Source of the DNA: Dermatophilus congolensis
Lineage (GTDB): Bacteria > Actinomycetota > Actinomycetes > Actinomycetales > Dermatophilaceae
Reading direction: 5' to 3'
Assembly (NCBI RefSeq): GCF_900447215.1
Contig: NZ_UFYA01000001.1
Location: 1,364,001-1,428,000, forward strand
DNA length: 64,000 nucleotides
Part shown: piece after piece, positions 52,071-60,343 of the stretch
Layout of the letters: each line of letters begins with the position of its first letter
Position numbering within the stretch: the first letter of the stretch is position 1
Position numbers and translations under genes: made by a program
The notes under the pieces: model-generated
Seen by the model: only the letters and a program-made list of their open reading frames with translations
Told to the model about the DNA's origin: nothing
The model's database searches: none

Positions 52071-53596
52071 GAGGTGGCTTCCTTGGTGCCGTGGTGTTTT
52101 CGGTGGGCGAATTGGTGGGAGTGCTGGGGTGAAGTGTGCCGGTGGCGGCTGGTGGCGGGGTGGTTGGTCAGGTCAGCTAAGAGGTCGAGGCCGCGGCTTG
52201 AGCGCAGTTCGCGGATGAGAGCATCAACGACGATGGGGTCTAGGGTGCTTCCGGCGTGGTTACGTAGTCCAGTGATGAGGTTTTCGCGGTCTTCGACGGT
52301 GGCGTTGAGGGTGGTGCCAAGGGATTCAGCGATATCGGCGGCGGCGATGATGCGTGAGGCGAGGGGGATTTCATCTCCGGCGAGGCGGCTGGGGTATCCG
52401 CGGCCGTCGTAGCGTTCGTGGTGGTGCAGGACGGCTTCGGCGCAGTCTTCAAGGAAGTCGATGTCGGTGATGATGTCGGCGGATATGCGGGTGTGGCCAG
52501 CGATGTGGTCAAGTTGTTCGTCGGTGAGGTCTTCGGGGCGGGTGTCGAGGATGCTCCATGGGATGGACAGGATGCCAACGTCATGCAGGGTGGCGGCTTC
52601 GCGGAGGATGTCTTGGTCGCGTCCGGATAGGCCCATTGCGCTGCCAGTGGCGGTACAGACGCGGGCGAGGCGGTAAGGGCGGTCCAGTGTTCCGGATCGT
52701 AGTTCGCCTGCTCCGGCTAGGGCCTGGAGGAGGCGGTGGTGAATGTCGCGTTCTTCGACGTATTCGAGGTAGGACCAGCGGGACATCATGAGGGGGGCGA
52801 GGATGAGGACGAGGGCTAGGGGGCCTAGTCCTACTGGTGCCCAGAGCACGACAAAAACGAATGCGGTGATGCCATATCCCAGGCAGAGCACGGCGAAGAC
52901 GGTCATGGCTCCCGTGACGAAGTGGCGCAGGCGTTGGCGGCTTTCGAGGGCAATGAGGGCTGCTACAAGGATGCTGTTGAGAACGATGAATACGAGGTCG
53001 GCGAGAATAAGTGGGATGCCGATTTTTGTGAAGAGCAGGGTAGGCGTCCAGGGACCGGTGCCGATGTGGATACCACCGAAGAGGGCGTAGGTCAGGGCGG
53101 CAGCGCTGGTGACCAGCGCCATCATGGATGCGTTGACGAAGAAGGTCAGGGCGGTGCGATTGGGGAGGGCTCCGGCGCCACGCATCCGGCGGACGAGGTT
53201 GGATGCCAGTGGGCTGAGCAACATGATGAGTGGGCCCAGGATGGTGGCTGGGACGGGGCCGGTGAGGGGAATGGCCCCCAGGAGAATCATAGCGGTGAAG
53301 GAAAGTTCGACTTCTTCGTCGTGTGAGCGTTCGCGTAGCCCGTCGGCAAGAACTCCCAGGGCAAGGAGGCCGAGGAAGGGTTCAAAGGAGGAAATGAGCT
53401 GCGTGCCGTGGTGGTGTAGCAGGGTGGCCTGTGTTGCCAAGAAAGCTGCCAGGATGATGTTCATTACGGCAGCGGTGAGGGAGATTGCGCGTACGCGTGC
53501 ACTGGGTTGTTGGCTTGAGCTGTGCATTGATCCCCACAGCTCGGTGTCGTCGGTGAATGATCCGGGTTGGTTGAGTCGGTGAGGTCGGATGCTCAC
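52067..53596 (-). CDS. Membrane HD-GYP phosphodiesterase-like protein
   Basis: A 509-residue protein with about seven to eight membrane segments (residues 30-285) and a C-terminal HD-GYP domain: REAATLHDVGILSIPWSIL (HD), AGHTRISADII (His), and HHHERYDGRGYPSRLAGDEIPLASRIIAAADI, with the full HHExxDGxGYP box. HD-GYP enzymes hydrolyse c-di-GMP to pGpG or GMP. GTG start with GGAG 6 nt upstream. The membrane part could sense an envelope signal. The pair may form a heteromer. Confidence 0.86.
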   Translation of the reverse strand: MSIRPHRLNQPGSFTDDTELWGSMHSSSQQPSARVRAISLTAAVMNIILAAFLATQATLLHHHGTQLISSFEPFLGLLALGVLADGLRERSHDEEVELSFTAMILLGAIPLTGPVPATILGPLIMLLSPLASNLVRRMRGAGALPNRTALTFFVNASMMALVTSAAALTYALFGGIHIGTGPWTPTLLFTKIGIPLILADLVFIVLNSILVAALIALESRQRLRHFVTGAMTVFAVLCLGYGITAFVFVVLWAPVGLGPLALVLILAPLMMSRWSYLEYVEERDIHHRLLQALAGAGELRSGTLDRPYRLARVCTATGSAMGLSGRDQDILREAATLHDVGILSIPWSILDTRPEDLTDEQLDHIAGHTRISADIITDIDFLEDCAEAVLHHHERYDGRGYPSRLAGDEIPLASRIIAAADIAESLGTTLNATVEDRENLITGLRNHAGSTLDPIVVDALIRELRSSRGLDLLADLTNHPATSRHRHTSPQHSHQFAHRKHHGTKEATS

Positions 53597-53971
53597 GCTG
53601 TCTCCGCGGGGGTGTGGGGCGGTAATGGCCTGAGCAGGGCCACGCCCGCTCCCCTCAGCGTGATGCGGCCATGCCTGTGACCGCGGCCATGTGTTTCATT
53701 TTTTGGGCCGTGGGCTCCAGTAGACAACACCGCAGGGCTGCTGTGTGTCGTGAGTGTTGATAAACATTTCTCACTCCTGCCGATAAGCGACGGTCGGATG
53801 CCTTGATGACCCCCCATAGGTCGATTCAAAGTGTCCCCATCGCTTTTCCGTCTAGTAAGTACGAACAACTTGGACGGATAGCGATAAGAATTCTTTCGAT
53901 GTCCGCCAGCATATCCTTGGCTTCCCATGAAGACTCCTTCATCTTCACCACCCTTGAGTAAACATTTATCT

Positions 53972-53990
53972 ATAAGTGAAGATCACTTAT
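53972..53990. repeat. 8-bp inverted repeat, operator-like
   Basis: ATAAGTGA-AGA-TCACTTAT in AT-rich intergenic DNA. Size and symmetry suit a dimeric regulator site; the regulator is unknown. Confidence 0.5.
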
Positions 53991-53997
53991 CCAAGTC

Positions 53998-54009
53998 AGT
54001 CGTTCGACT
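53998..54009. repeat. AGTCGNNCGACT inverted repeat, copy 1
   Basis: AGTCG-TT-CGACT; also followed by ATTTATTTACG about 45 bp on. A similar pair lies at 63557-63568. Confidence 0.45.
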
Positions 54010-54613
54010 ATTTTGAAAATAAAATTCACCCACTATTAATGAGTGAAGAAGATTATTTATTTACGCGAATCCATTTGATTCACAGTCTCTTACGCTTGCC
54101 ATTCATGGCACTCTCCCCTGATGCAGCAGCTAGGCACCCCAGCATGTCCACTGTCGCATCCCTGACTTCTCAAGCGATGCCTCATCCTTCATCCGCCCCG
54201 AGGCGAAGCACACTAAGTTATAGAGAATGTATATCACGACTAATTCAGTCGATCACTTTGGACGACCTATCTAAACAACACGAGAAGTTCACGTAATGCG
54301 ATAGAAACACATAGTCTTGATCAATCGTCCAAAGCGCTCGTTCACATAGGGAAGAATCCAAAAAACACAAGAACGCAGGAAAGTGCCGGTGATACCCCAA
54401 GGCGCTACACCAACAGAGAACCCCGACTGAACGACTCCCCCAACTGCCTCCCACTACCCCACCGCCTGAGAATCAATCCCGAAACTTTCCACTCCACGCC
54501 CGAGGCGTGAGACAACTGGGTACCCAGAACACCCCTCACACCCACCAGCTAGCGTCAGAGGGCACCGGATCGCCCCCCTACCAGAGCGTGTGACAGAATC
54601 AGATGGTTCAGCG

Positions 54614-54635
54614 ATGTGGCCGCATGCGGCCACAT
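54614..54635. repeat. 22-bp perfect palindrome before bL37
   Basis: ATGTGGCCGCA-TGCGGCCACAT, 21 nt upstream of the bL37 ATG. It may be a hairpin in the leader or a protein site. Confidence 0.6.
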
Positions 54636-54656
54636 CCAGACATAGAGGAGATCATC

Positions 54657-54731
54657 ATGAGCAAGCGCGCACGCAAGCGTCGTTCCCGCAAGGGCAGCGC
54701 AGCCAACCACGGCCGCCGCCCCAACGCCTGA
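54657..54731 (+). CDS. 50S ribosomal protein bL37
   Basis: A 24-residue, very basic protein (SKRARKRRSRKGSAANHG, ending RRPNA). It is too short for ordinary gene calling. It matches the actinobacterial bL37, first seen in mycobacterial ribosome structures, whose sequences end in KANHGKRPN. A clear GAGGAG lies 6 nt before the ATG, and a hairpin follows it. As I recall, the gene lies near sigH/rshA in other actinobacteria as it does here. Essentiality unknown. Confidence 0.9.
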   Translation: MSKRARKRRSRKGSAANHGRRPNA

Positions 54732-54757
54732 GCAGACCTGCCACTGCCAGCGAGTGC

Positions 54758-54805
54758 ATAAATGTGTGGGTGTCACTTCAATTGAAGTGACACCCACACA
54801 TTTAT
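54758..54805. terminator. Bidirectional terminator between bL37 and rshA
   Basis: A perfect 48-nt palindrome (22 bp stem plus AATT loop) with AT-rich ends, between converging genes. Confidence 0.88.
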
Positions 54806-54830
54806 CCGGCTCTGAAATACCTACATCACC

Positions 54831-55091
54831 TCAGAGCTCAAAAGTCTTCATACTTATCCTGGTAAGAATCTGAACACGTAACGACTCGGGCGCTTCCTCA
54901 CAATGACAAGAGCGTCGGATCAGTGACTTCAAAACAAGATCACGCTCATAGTTCTGCGCGCACGATCGACACGAAGCAAGATGGGCTTTGATTGCTTCAC
55001 AATCAGCGGCAGTCAGCTCCCCATCAAGATACGCAGTCAGCGCTGCATAGAATTCCTCACACCCTCCGGGACTGTGGCCATCAGCATTCAC
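54831..55091 (-). CDS. rshA: Mycothiol-system anti-sigma factor RshA/RsrA
   Basis: Zinc-binding redox-sensitive inhibitor of SigH/SigR. The 86-residue protein has the ZAS motif HLASCRSC (H-x3-C-x2-C) near residues 35-42 and CEEF near residue 10 and RRSCHCE near 70. Oxidation of the cysteines would release the sigma factor. Its start overlaps the sigH stop by ATGA, coupling the two proteins at near-equal levels. Length is normal. Confidence 0.93.
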   Translation of the reverse strand: MNADGHSPGGCEEFYAALTAYLDGELTAADCEAIKAHLASCRSCAQNYERDLVLKSLIRRSCHCEEAPESLRVQILTRISMKTFEL

Positions 55092-55870
55092 TGCCCCACC
55101 TCCGAGGCTGTGCCGACATAGCCACGCTCAGCCGCGTAATCAGTGAGCAAATCCCGTAGCGCCCGCCGCCCCCGGTGCAGTCGAGACATGACCGTACCAA
55201 TAGGGGTATCCATGATCTCAGCGATCTCTTTGTACGCAAATCCTTCAACATCTGCCAGATACACCGCAATACGGAAGTCTTCACCGATCTGGCTCAACGC
55301 CCGCGTCACATCACTGTCGGGCAAATGGTCCAGCGCCTCCACCTCAGCCGAACGCAATCCGCGCGAAGAATGAGCCTCCGCACGAGCAAGCTGATAGTCC
55401 TCCACATCGGCAGCATCGGACTGCTGGGGCTGGCGCTTTTTCTTGCGGTAGGTGTTGATAAAGGTGTTCGTAAGAATTCGATACAGCCAGGCTTTGAGGT
55501 TAGTTCCCGGCTTGTACTGGTGAAACGCAGCAAAAGCCTTCGCAAACGTTTCCTGAACCAAATCTTCGGCATCCGTAGGGTTGCGAGTCATCCGCAACGC
55601 GCCACTGTAGATCTGATCCAGGTACACCATGGCATCAGTTTCAAACCGACGGACCCGCTCATCGTGCGTCTCCTGAGAAGGATCAACGATGGTTTCATCA
55701 AACACCGGTTCACCGGTCAGCGACGGCTCGAGTATCTCAGTACCCGCCGCACCATCGCGTATCTCGTCGCTGTTCATCAATGTCCAGGGTAGGCGCTCAG
55801 AGGTATCTCCGCCTTGAGCATCCATCCCAGTAGAGACACCATCAACCGCCTTAGGTGCAAGAACCAACAC
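55088..55870 (-). CDS. sigH: RNA polymerase sigma factor SigH/SigR (ECF)
   Basis: Oxidative/thiol-stress sigma factor. Region 2 is seen in [24 protein letters not shown] and [23 protein letters not shown], region 4 in [41 protein letters not shown] start at 55870 with AGGAG 6 nt upstream gives 260 residues, about 40 more than mycobacterial SigH; an internal ATG at 55777 gives 229. The longer N-terminus recalls the two forms of Streptomyces SigR. A GGGAAT-N18-GTT promoter lies about 100 bp upstream, implying autoregulation. Confidence 0.94.
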   Translation of the reverse strand: MLVLAPKAVDGVSTGMDAQGGDTSERLPWTLMNSDEIRDGAAGTEILEPSLTGEPVFDETIVDPSQETHDERVRRFETDAMVYLDQIYSGALRMTRNPTDAEDLVQETFAKAFAAFHQYKPGTNLKAWLYRILTNTFINTYRKKKRQPQQSDAADVEDYQLARAEAHSSRGLRSAEVEALDHLPDSDVTRALSQIGEDFRIAVYLADVEGFAYKEIAEIMDTPIGTVMSRLHRGRRALRDLLTDYAAERGYVGTASEVGQ

Positions 55871-55972
55871 GTATGACTCCTATTCCGCCCGACGTGGCGT
55901 GTCGGCGTACGAGGGACGGTGACCCCGAATCAGCCAGACAGAACTGCCCGTGGGCAACTGCTCACGGGCAAG

Positions 55973-55999
55973 AACGCACTACGTGACGATGACATTCCC
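55973..55999 (-). promoter_or_regulatory. SigR/SigH-type autoregulatory promoter
   Basis: Minus strand GGGAAT (55999-55994), 18 nt, GTT (55975-55973): an exact match to the SigR consensus. It faces sigH-rshA with a leader of about 95 nt, which has a small hairpin (55945-55970). Confidence 0.75.
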
Positions 56000-56018
56000 A
56001 CCCACGCCACACTGCGCA

Positions 56019-56813
56019 TCAACCCCGCCCAAGCTGACCTGTACCGATGTAATCAAACAAGTTCAACTCCCCCGCATTGCCGCCATCCCGGTCACTGCAG
56101 AGCTGCTCAGCTACAAAACGCTCCTGGCGAGGCGGGGACAACAACGGCAGCACACTCTGGGCATCATCGCGGCGTGGATCCAGCCAGGCATCCCAATCCT
56201 GCGGCTCGATAACCAACGGCTGACGCGGATGCACATGCTCCACCTCTGCCTGCGCCGGATGCGTAATGATCGAGAACGATGCAACCCATGCCAACGGGCC
56301 CGGCTCCCTAACTGCGGGGTCACGCCAAAACTCGAAGAAACCCCCGAAAGTCAACGGCGCACCATCGGCTCGGCGCAGCGAAAAGAGTGGCTTGCGCTGC
56401 CTGTTACCCGCGGGCGCTGTACCCCACTCGTACCAGCAATCAGCAGGAACCAAACATCGCCGCGAGCGCACTGCCTGACGGAAAGCTGGTTTTGTCAGTA
56501 CTGATTCGGCTCGCGCGTTGATCATTGATACTGCGCTGCGTGGGTCCTTGGACCATGAGGGCACTAAACCCCACGTCAGTAGGCGCAGCGAGCGCTCTAC
56601 GTCTACTAGTTCGCCTGTCTGTGAGCGTCGGAGACGTTCTACAACGACGCGGGCGTTTTTCGTGGGCGCGACATTTTCATCTGGGGTGCCTGCAGGTGGT
56701 TCTTGGGGCGAGGCCAGAAGGGTTCGTACCGGCGCTCCTGTCATGTCGACGTCTGCTTTGAGTGTTGTGACCAGTTCAGTATTTGTTGCTGTTGCGGCGT
56801 ATCTACCGCACAC
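56019..56813 (-). CDS. SRAP-domain protein (HMCES/YedK family)
   Basis: Forms a covalent link to abasic sites in single-stranded DNA through Cys2. Start must be GTG 56813, which gives the N-terminus Met-Cys-Gly-Arg-Tyr needed for catalysis; AAGGAGG lies 7 nt upstream. Longer frames to 56906 would bury the Cys. Other conserved parts: NARAESVLTKPAFRQAVRSRRCLVPADCWYEWG with the catalytic Glu, and FSIITHPAQAEVEHVHPRQPLV with the His. The protein has 264 residues. It is near sigH, as Rv3226c is to Rv3223c. Confidence 0.9.
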   Translation of the reverse strand: MCGRYAATATNTELVTTLKADVDMTGAPVRTLLASPQEPPAGTPDENVAPTKNARVVVERLRRSQTGELVDVERSLRLLTWGLVPSWSKDPRSAVSMINARAESVLTKPAFRQAVRSRRCLVPADCWYEWGTAPAGNRQRKPLFSLRRADGAPLTFGGFFEFWRDPAVREPGPLAWVASFSIITHPAQAEVEHVHPRQPLVIEPQDWDAWLDPRRDDAQSVLPLLSPPRQERFVAEQLCSDRDGGNAGELNLFDYIGTGQLGRG

Positions 56814-56967
56814 GTGTTGCCTCCTTGCTTGTTGTCGCCCACGACGCGCCTGCCTCCATGCTGAACAAGCCGCCATGGGAACAGCTGTCCCGACTAGAGT
56901 CGGCATGTGGGCCGCGTCATTGGCATGCCTGGTCCAGCATCACACCACCACGCAAACACGGAAGCGA

Positions 56968-58308
56968 GTGATCTTCTCCATCGTGCCCACCACCGACCTT
57001 TGGAAAGCACCTGCTGCAGCCGACGTAGCTACTGCATTAGACGCAACGGTGCGCCTTCCTGGCAGTAAATCACTGACGAATCGGTTCCTTGTTTTGGCTG
57101 CACTGGCTGATGGAGAGTCACGCCTGCGCGCCCCTTTGCACTCTCGTGACACGTTATTGATGGCTCAGGGGTTGCGCGCTATGGGGACCAATATCACTGA
57201 TCTTGGTGACGCTGACAGTGGCGATTGGCATGTTCGACCTGCCGCTTTGCGGGGTAACGCTGCGGTCGATTGCGGTTTAGCTGGCACTGTTATGCGTTTC
57301 TTGCCTGCGGTGGCAACGCTGGCTGCTGGTCCGGTGCGTTTTGATGGGGATGCCGGTGCCCGGGTTCGCCCTATGGCCCCGGTTCTTCAGGCCATTACCG
57401 ATCTGGGTATTCGCACCGAATCTGCTGGTGGTTTTCTACCCGCCACTGTTTATGGGTCAGGGACTGTCACCGGTGGCGCGTTGCGTATTGATGCTTCGCA
57501 TAGCTCGCAGTTCGTTTCAGCAATGCTGCTTGTTGGTGCTCGTTTCACTAACGGGCTGGAGCTAGTGCACACCGGTTCTGCACTTCCTTCCCAGCCTCAC
57601 ATCGATATGACTATCGAGGTGTTGCGTGATGTAGGGGTTGAGATCGATGACGACACCCCTCACCGTTGGGTCGTGGAGCCAGGTGATATCCGTCCTTTGG
57701 ATGTCACTGTGGAGCCTGACTTGTCCAACGCGGCCGCATTTTTGGCCGCCGTGCCGATTCTGGGTGGCCGCCTGCATATTCCTGATTGGCCCGCGCACAC
57801 CACGCAAGCTGGGGATCGGATCCGCGACATTTTGGCTTTGTTGGGTGCTCGTGTCGAGCTGGATCGCACGGGCCTGACTGTTACTGCTGATTGTGGCTTT
57901 GAGGGGTTTGATCTGGACCTTTCTGAAGCTGGTGAGCTCACTCCTACGGTCGCGGCGCTTGCTGCCTGTGCCCACTCTCCCTCCCATCTGCATGGGGTGG
58001 CCCACCTGCGTGGCCACGAAACTGACCGGTTGGCCGCTTTGGCCACTGAGATCAACCGTCTTGGTGGGGATGTGGCCGAAACTGATGATGGGTTAGTGAT
58101 CCGACCTTCTCCTCTGCGCCCGGCTCAGATCGCTACTTACCACGATCATCGGATGGCGACTGCCGCGGCAATCTTGGCTTTGAAGGCGCCAGGAAGCAGC
58201 ATCGAAAATATCGCCACTACCAGCAAAACTTTGCCGGGTTTCGCAGATATGTGGATGCGGATGCTCGGTGTTGAAACTGCTGCCGAGCGCACGGTTGTGG
58301 CCTCATGA
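56968..58308 (+). CDS. aroA: 3-phosphoshikimate 1-carboxyvinyltransferase (EPSP synthase)
   Basis: Sixth shikimate step: shikimate 3-phosphate plus PEP to EPSP. Motifs are LPGSKSLTNRFLVLAALADGES, DCGLAGTVMRFLPAVATLA, SSQFVSAMLLVGARF, EPDLSNAAAFLAAVPILGG and DHRMATAAAILAL. Start is uncertain: GTG 56968 (446 residues) has GGAAG close to it; GTG 56983 (441) is an alternative, and the frame to 56518 runs antisense to the SRAP gene. The stop overlaps the rsgA start (ATGA). Confidence 0.94.
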   Translation: MIFSIVPTTDLWKAPAAADVATALDATVRLPGSKSLTNRFLVLAALADGESRLRAPLHSRDTLLMAQGLRAMGTNITDLGDADSGDWHVRPAALRGNAAVDCGLAGTVMRFLPAVATLAAGPVRFDGDAGARVRPMAPVLQAITDLGIRTESAGGFLPATVYGSGTVTGGALRIDASHSSQFVSAMLLVGARFTNGLELVHTGSALPSQPHIDMTIEVLRDVGVEIDDDTPHRWVVEPGDIRPLDVTVEPDLSNAAAFLAAVPILGGRLHIPDWPAHTTQAGDRIRDILALLGARVELDRTGLTVTADCGFEGFDLDLSEAGELTPTVAALAACAHSPSHLHGVAHLRGHETDRLAALATEINRLGGDVAETDDGLVIRPSPLRPAQIATYHDHRMATAAAILALKAPGSSIENIATTSKTLPGFADMWMRMLGVETAAERTVVAS

Positions 58309-59390
58309 GTTCTCGCCGCGCTCTTCATGACCGCTACGACGAATCACATGCACGAATCCGACCTAACCGCAAAGGCACTCGCCCTCGCACTAAAAATCGC
58401 CCCAAACATGCTGATGCGGTTATTGCGCGTGTCGTGCGGGTTGATCGTGGCCGTTTCACTTGCATTTTGGACGGCGTCACAGTTACAGCGATGAAAGCTC
58501 GTGAGCTGGGTCGTCATTCTGTCGTGGTGGGTGATGAGGTTGCTCTGGTTGGTGATGTCAGCGGAGCCGAAGGAACTCTGGCGCGGATCGTACGTGCCGA
58601 ACCTCGCCGTACTTTGTTGCGTCGCACTGCTGATGACACTGACCCCGTCGAGCGCATCATCGTCGCCAACGTGGACATCATGGTGATCGTTACCGCTATC
58701 GCTGATCCCGAGCCACGCCACCGGCTCATCGATCGATGCCTGGTAGCGGCCTACGATGCGGGTATTCACCCCATTCTTGTGGTGACAAAAACGGACTTGG
58801 CCGATCCGAGTGAATTTCTCGCCTCATTCGCTGCCTTGGATGTTGATGTCATCACCAGCGGACGTAGCGATTCCTCCCCCATCTCAAGCGATGCCTGTGC
58901 TTTGGATCCAGCAGCAGTCGAAGCCATCCGACATCGTCTAGCTGGCCATGCCAGCGTGCTTGTGGGGCACTCGGGGGTGGGTAAATCCACTCTTGTCAAC
59001 GCATTGGTTCCCGGCTTGGGGCGCACCACGGGTCATGTCAATGAGGTCACCGGGCGTGGTCGCCATACATCCACTTCAGCTATCGCGGCTCCGCTACCTG
59101 ATGATGATGGCTGGATTGTCGACACCCCGGGGATCCGGTCGTTTGGCTTAGCGCATGTGCACCCCGAACAGATCATTAGTCATTTTCCCGATCTTGAACC
59201 TGGAACCGACGGTTGCCCACGTGGTTGTAGTCATGATGAGCCGGACTGTGCCTTGGATGAGCACGTGGCCAACCATCCCAATGCAGAACTTCACGCATCC
59301 TTAGAAGCGCGTTTGGATTCTGTGCGCCGGCTTTTGCGGGCACGGCGTGGCGAGAGTGATCCACCTACCGAAAGCACGCCTCGCCCGTAG
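58305..59390 (+). CDS. rsgA: Ribosome small subunit GTPase A
   Basis: Circularly permuted GTPase in 30S maturation. The 361-residue protein has an OB-fold (VVRVDRGRFTCILDG to VGDEVALVG), permuted G motifs VVTKTDLAD (G4), LVGHSGVGKSTLVNAL (G1), HTST (G2), IVDTPGIRSFG (G3), and a zinc knuckle CPRGCSHDEPDCALDEHV. Between aroA and hisN, the order seen in mycobacteria (Rv3227-Rv3228). Confidence 0.95.
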   Translation: MSSRRALHDRYDESHARIRPNRKGTRPRTKNRPKHADAVIARVVRVDRGRFTCILDGVTVTAMKARELGRHSVVVGDEVALVGDVSGAEGTLARIVRAEPRRTLLRRTADDTDPVERIIVANVDIMVIVTAIADPEPRHRLIDRCLVAAYDAGIHPILVVTKTDLADPSEFLASFAALDVDVITSGRSDSSPISSDACALDPAAVEAIRHRLAGHASVLVGHSGVGKSTLVNALVPGLGRTTGHVNEVTGRGRHTSTSAIAAPLPDDDGWIVDTPGIRSFGLAHVHPEQIISHFPDLEPGTDGCPRGCSHDEPDCALDEHVANHPNAELHASLEARLDSVRRLLRARRGESDPPTESTPRP

Positions 59391-59473
59391 CAACAGCAGC
59401 TGACTCAGCGGCGCATCAACACCGATTCCCCACGGTGCCACGCCAATCCATGCTGGACAGATAGCGTAGAGCT

Positions 59474-60277
59474 GTGTCCACATACACCGATGACCTGCGC
59501 CTTGCCCACGTGCTCGCCGACACGGTTGAGCGCATCACTATGCCCCGCTTCAAATCAACCAATTTGTCGGTGAACACCAAACCCGACATGACCCCTGTCA
59601 CTGACGCTGATATCGATGCCGAAGAGCTGATCCGCGGTCAGCTCGCCCGTGTTCGTTCTCGCGACCGTGTGGTCGGTGAAGAGGGCGGCACGACAGGCAC
59701 GGGCTCACGCCGCTGGATCATTGACCCGATTGACGGAACTGAAAACTACGTGCGCGGTGTCCCGGTGTGGGCCACATTGATTGGGCTTTATGACGGCGAT
59801 GACCCTGTCGTTGGTGTGGTTGCCGCACCTGCGTTGGGGCGACGTTGGTGGGCCGCTAAAGGTGCTGGTGCGTACACGGGACGTTCTTTGTCTTCGGCTA
59901 CCCCGATCCATGTTTCGCAGGTCGCATCTTTGTCGGATGCTTCCCTTTCCTATTCCTCGCTTAAGGGCTGGAAAGAAAAAGGGCGTTTGGATTCTTTCCT
60001 CGAATTGAATGAAGCTGTGTGGCGTTCTCGTGCCTACGGAGATTTTTGGTCGTACATGTTGTTGGCTGAGGGTGCTGTTGATGTTGCCGTAGAGCCTTCG
60101 CTGGAGGTGTACGACATGGGTGCACTAGTACCGATTGTGCTTGAGGCAGGTGGGCGTTTTACCGGTTTGGATGGTCAAGACGGCCCGTGGAGCGGCAATG
60201 CTGTGGCAACGAATGGGCAGTTGCACGAGTCTGTGTTGGCGCGTATTGGTGATGATTCTCCGGGGGCGCGTGCGTGA
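59474..60277 (+). CDS. hisN: Histidinol-phosphatase (inositol monophosphatase family)
   Basis: Dephosphorylates histidinol phosphate. The 267-residue protein has IMPase metal sites: VVGEEGGTTGTGSRRWIIDPIDGTENYVRGVPVWATLIGL and EPSLEVYDMGALVPIVLEAGG. HisN assignment follows the location and the usual actinobacterial annotation; inositol phosphatase remains possible. GTG start with TAGCGT 6 nt upstream and no ribosome site, so likely leaderless. Ends before a strong hairpin. Confidence 0.88.
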   Translation: MSTYTDDLRLAHVLADTVERITMPRFKSTNLSVNTKPDMTPVTDADIDAEELIRGQLARVRSRDRVVGEEGGTTGTGSRRWIIDPIDGTENYVRGVPVWATLIGLYDGDDPVVGVVAAPALGRRWWAAKGAGAYTGRSLSSATPIHVSQVASLSDASLSYSSLKGWKEKGRLDSFLELNEAVWRSRAYGDFWSYMLLAEGAVDVAVEPSLEVYDMGALVPIVLEAGGRFTGLDGQDGPWSGNAVATNGQLHESVLARIGDDSPGARA

Positions 60278-60295
60278 TACGTGCGCTCGTGCGTA

Positions 60296-60336
60296 CCGTC
60301 TAGGGGTGTTCAGTGCTGCTGAACACCCCTAGACGG
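60296..60336. terminator. Bidirectional terminator between hisN and the M16 pair
   Basis: A perfect 18-bp stem (CCGTCTAGGGGTGTTCAG and complement) with a 5-nt loop. Confidence 0.85.
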
Positions 60337-60343
60337 CGGCTTC

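Larger units (their letters stand above)
53597..54656. other. Long intergenic region with AT-rich core and no convincing gene
   Basis: About 1.06 kb. The stretch 53930-54300 is clearly more AT-rich than the rest of the window and holds two inverted repeats (53972-53990 and 53998-54009). Open frames such as 53976-54296 (+) have no ribosome site, no recognised domain and no normal codon bias, so I do not call a gene. The rest includes the promoter area of the HD pair and the bL37 leader. Confidence 0.6.

Noticed and set aside
53593-53928. Open frame of 111 residues on the minus strand
   Set aside because: It overlaps the promoter and start area of the HD-GYP gene and shows no coding signs.
53976-54296. 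Open frame of 106 residues on the + strand
   Set aside because: No ribosome site, no domain, composition unlike neighbours; probably chance in AT-rich DNA.
56518-56967. Extended AroA N-terminus
   Set aside because: The frame runs antisense through the SRAP gene and lacks any ribosome site; AroA homology begins after about 56990.
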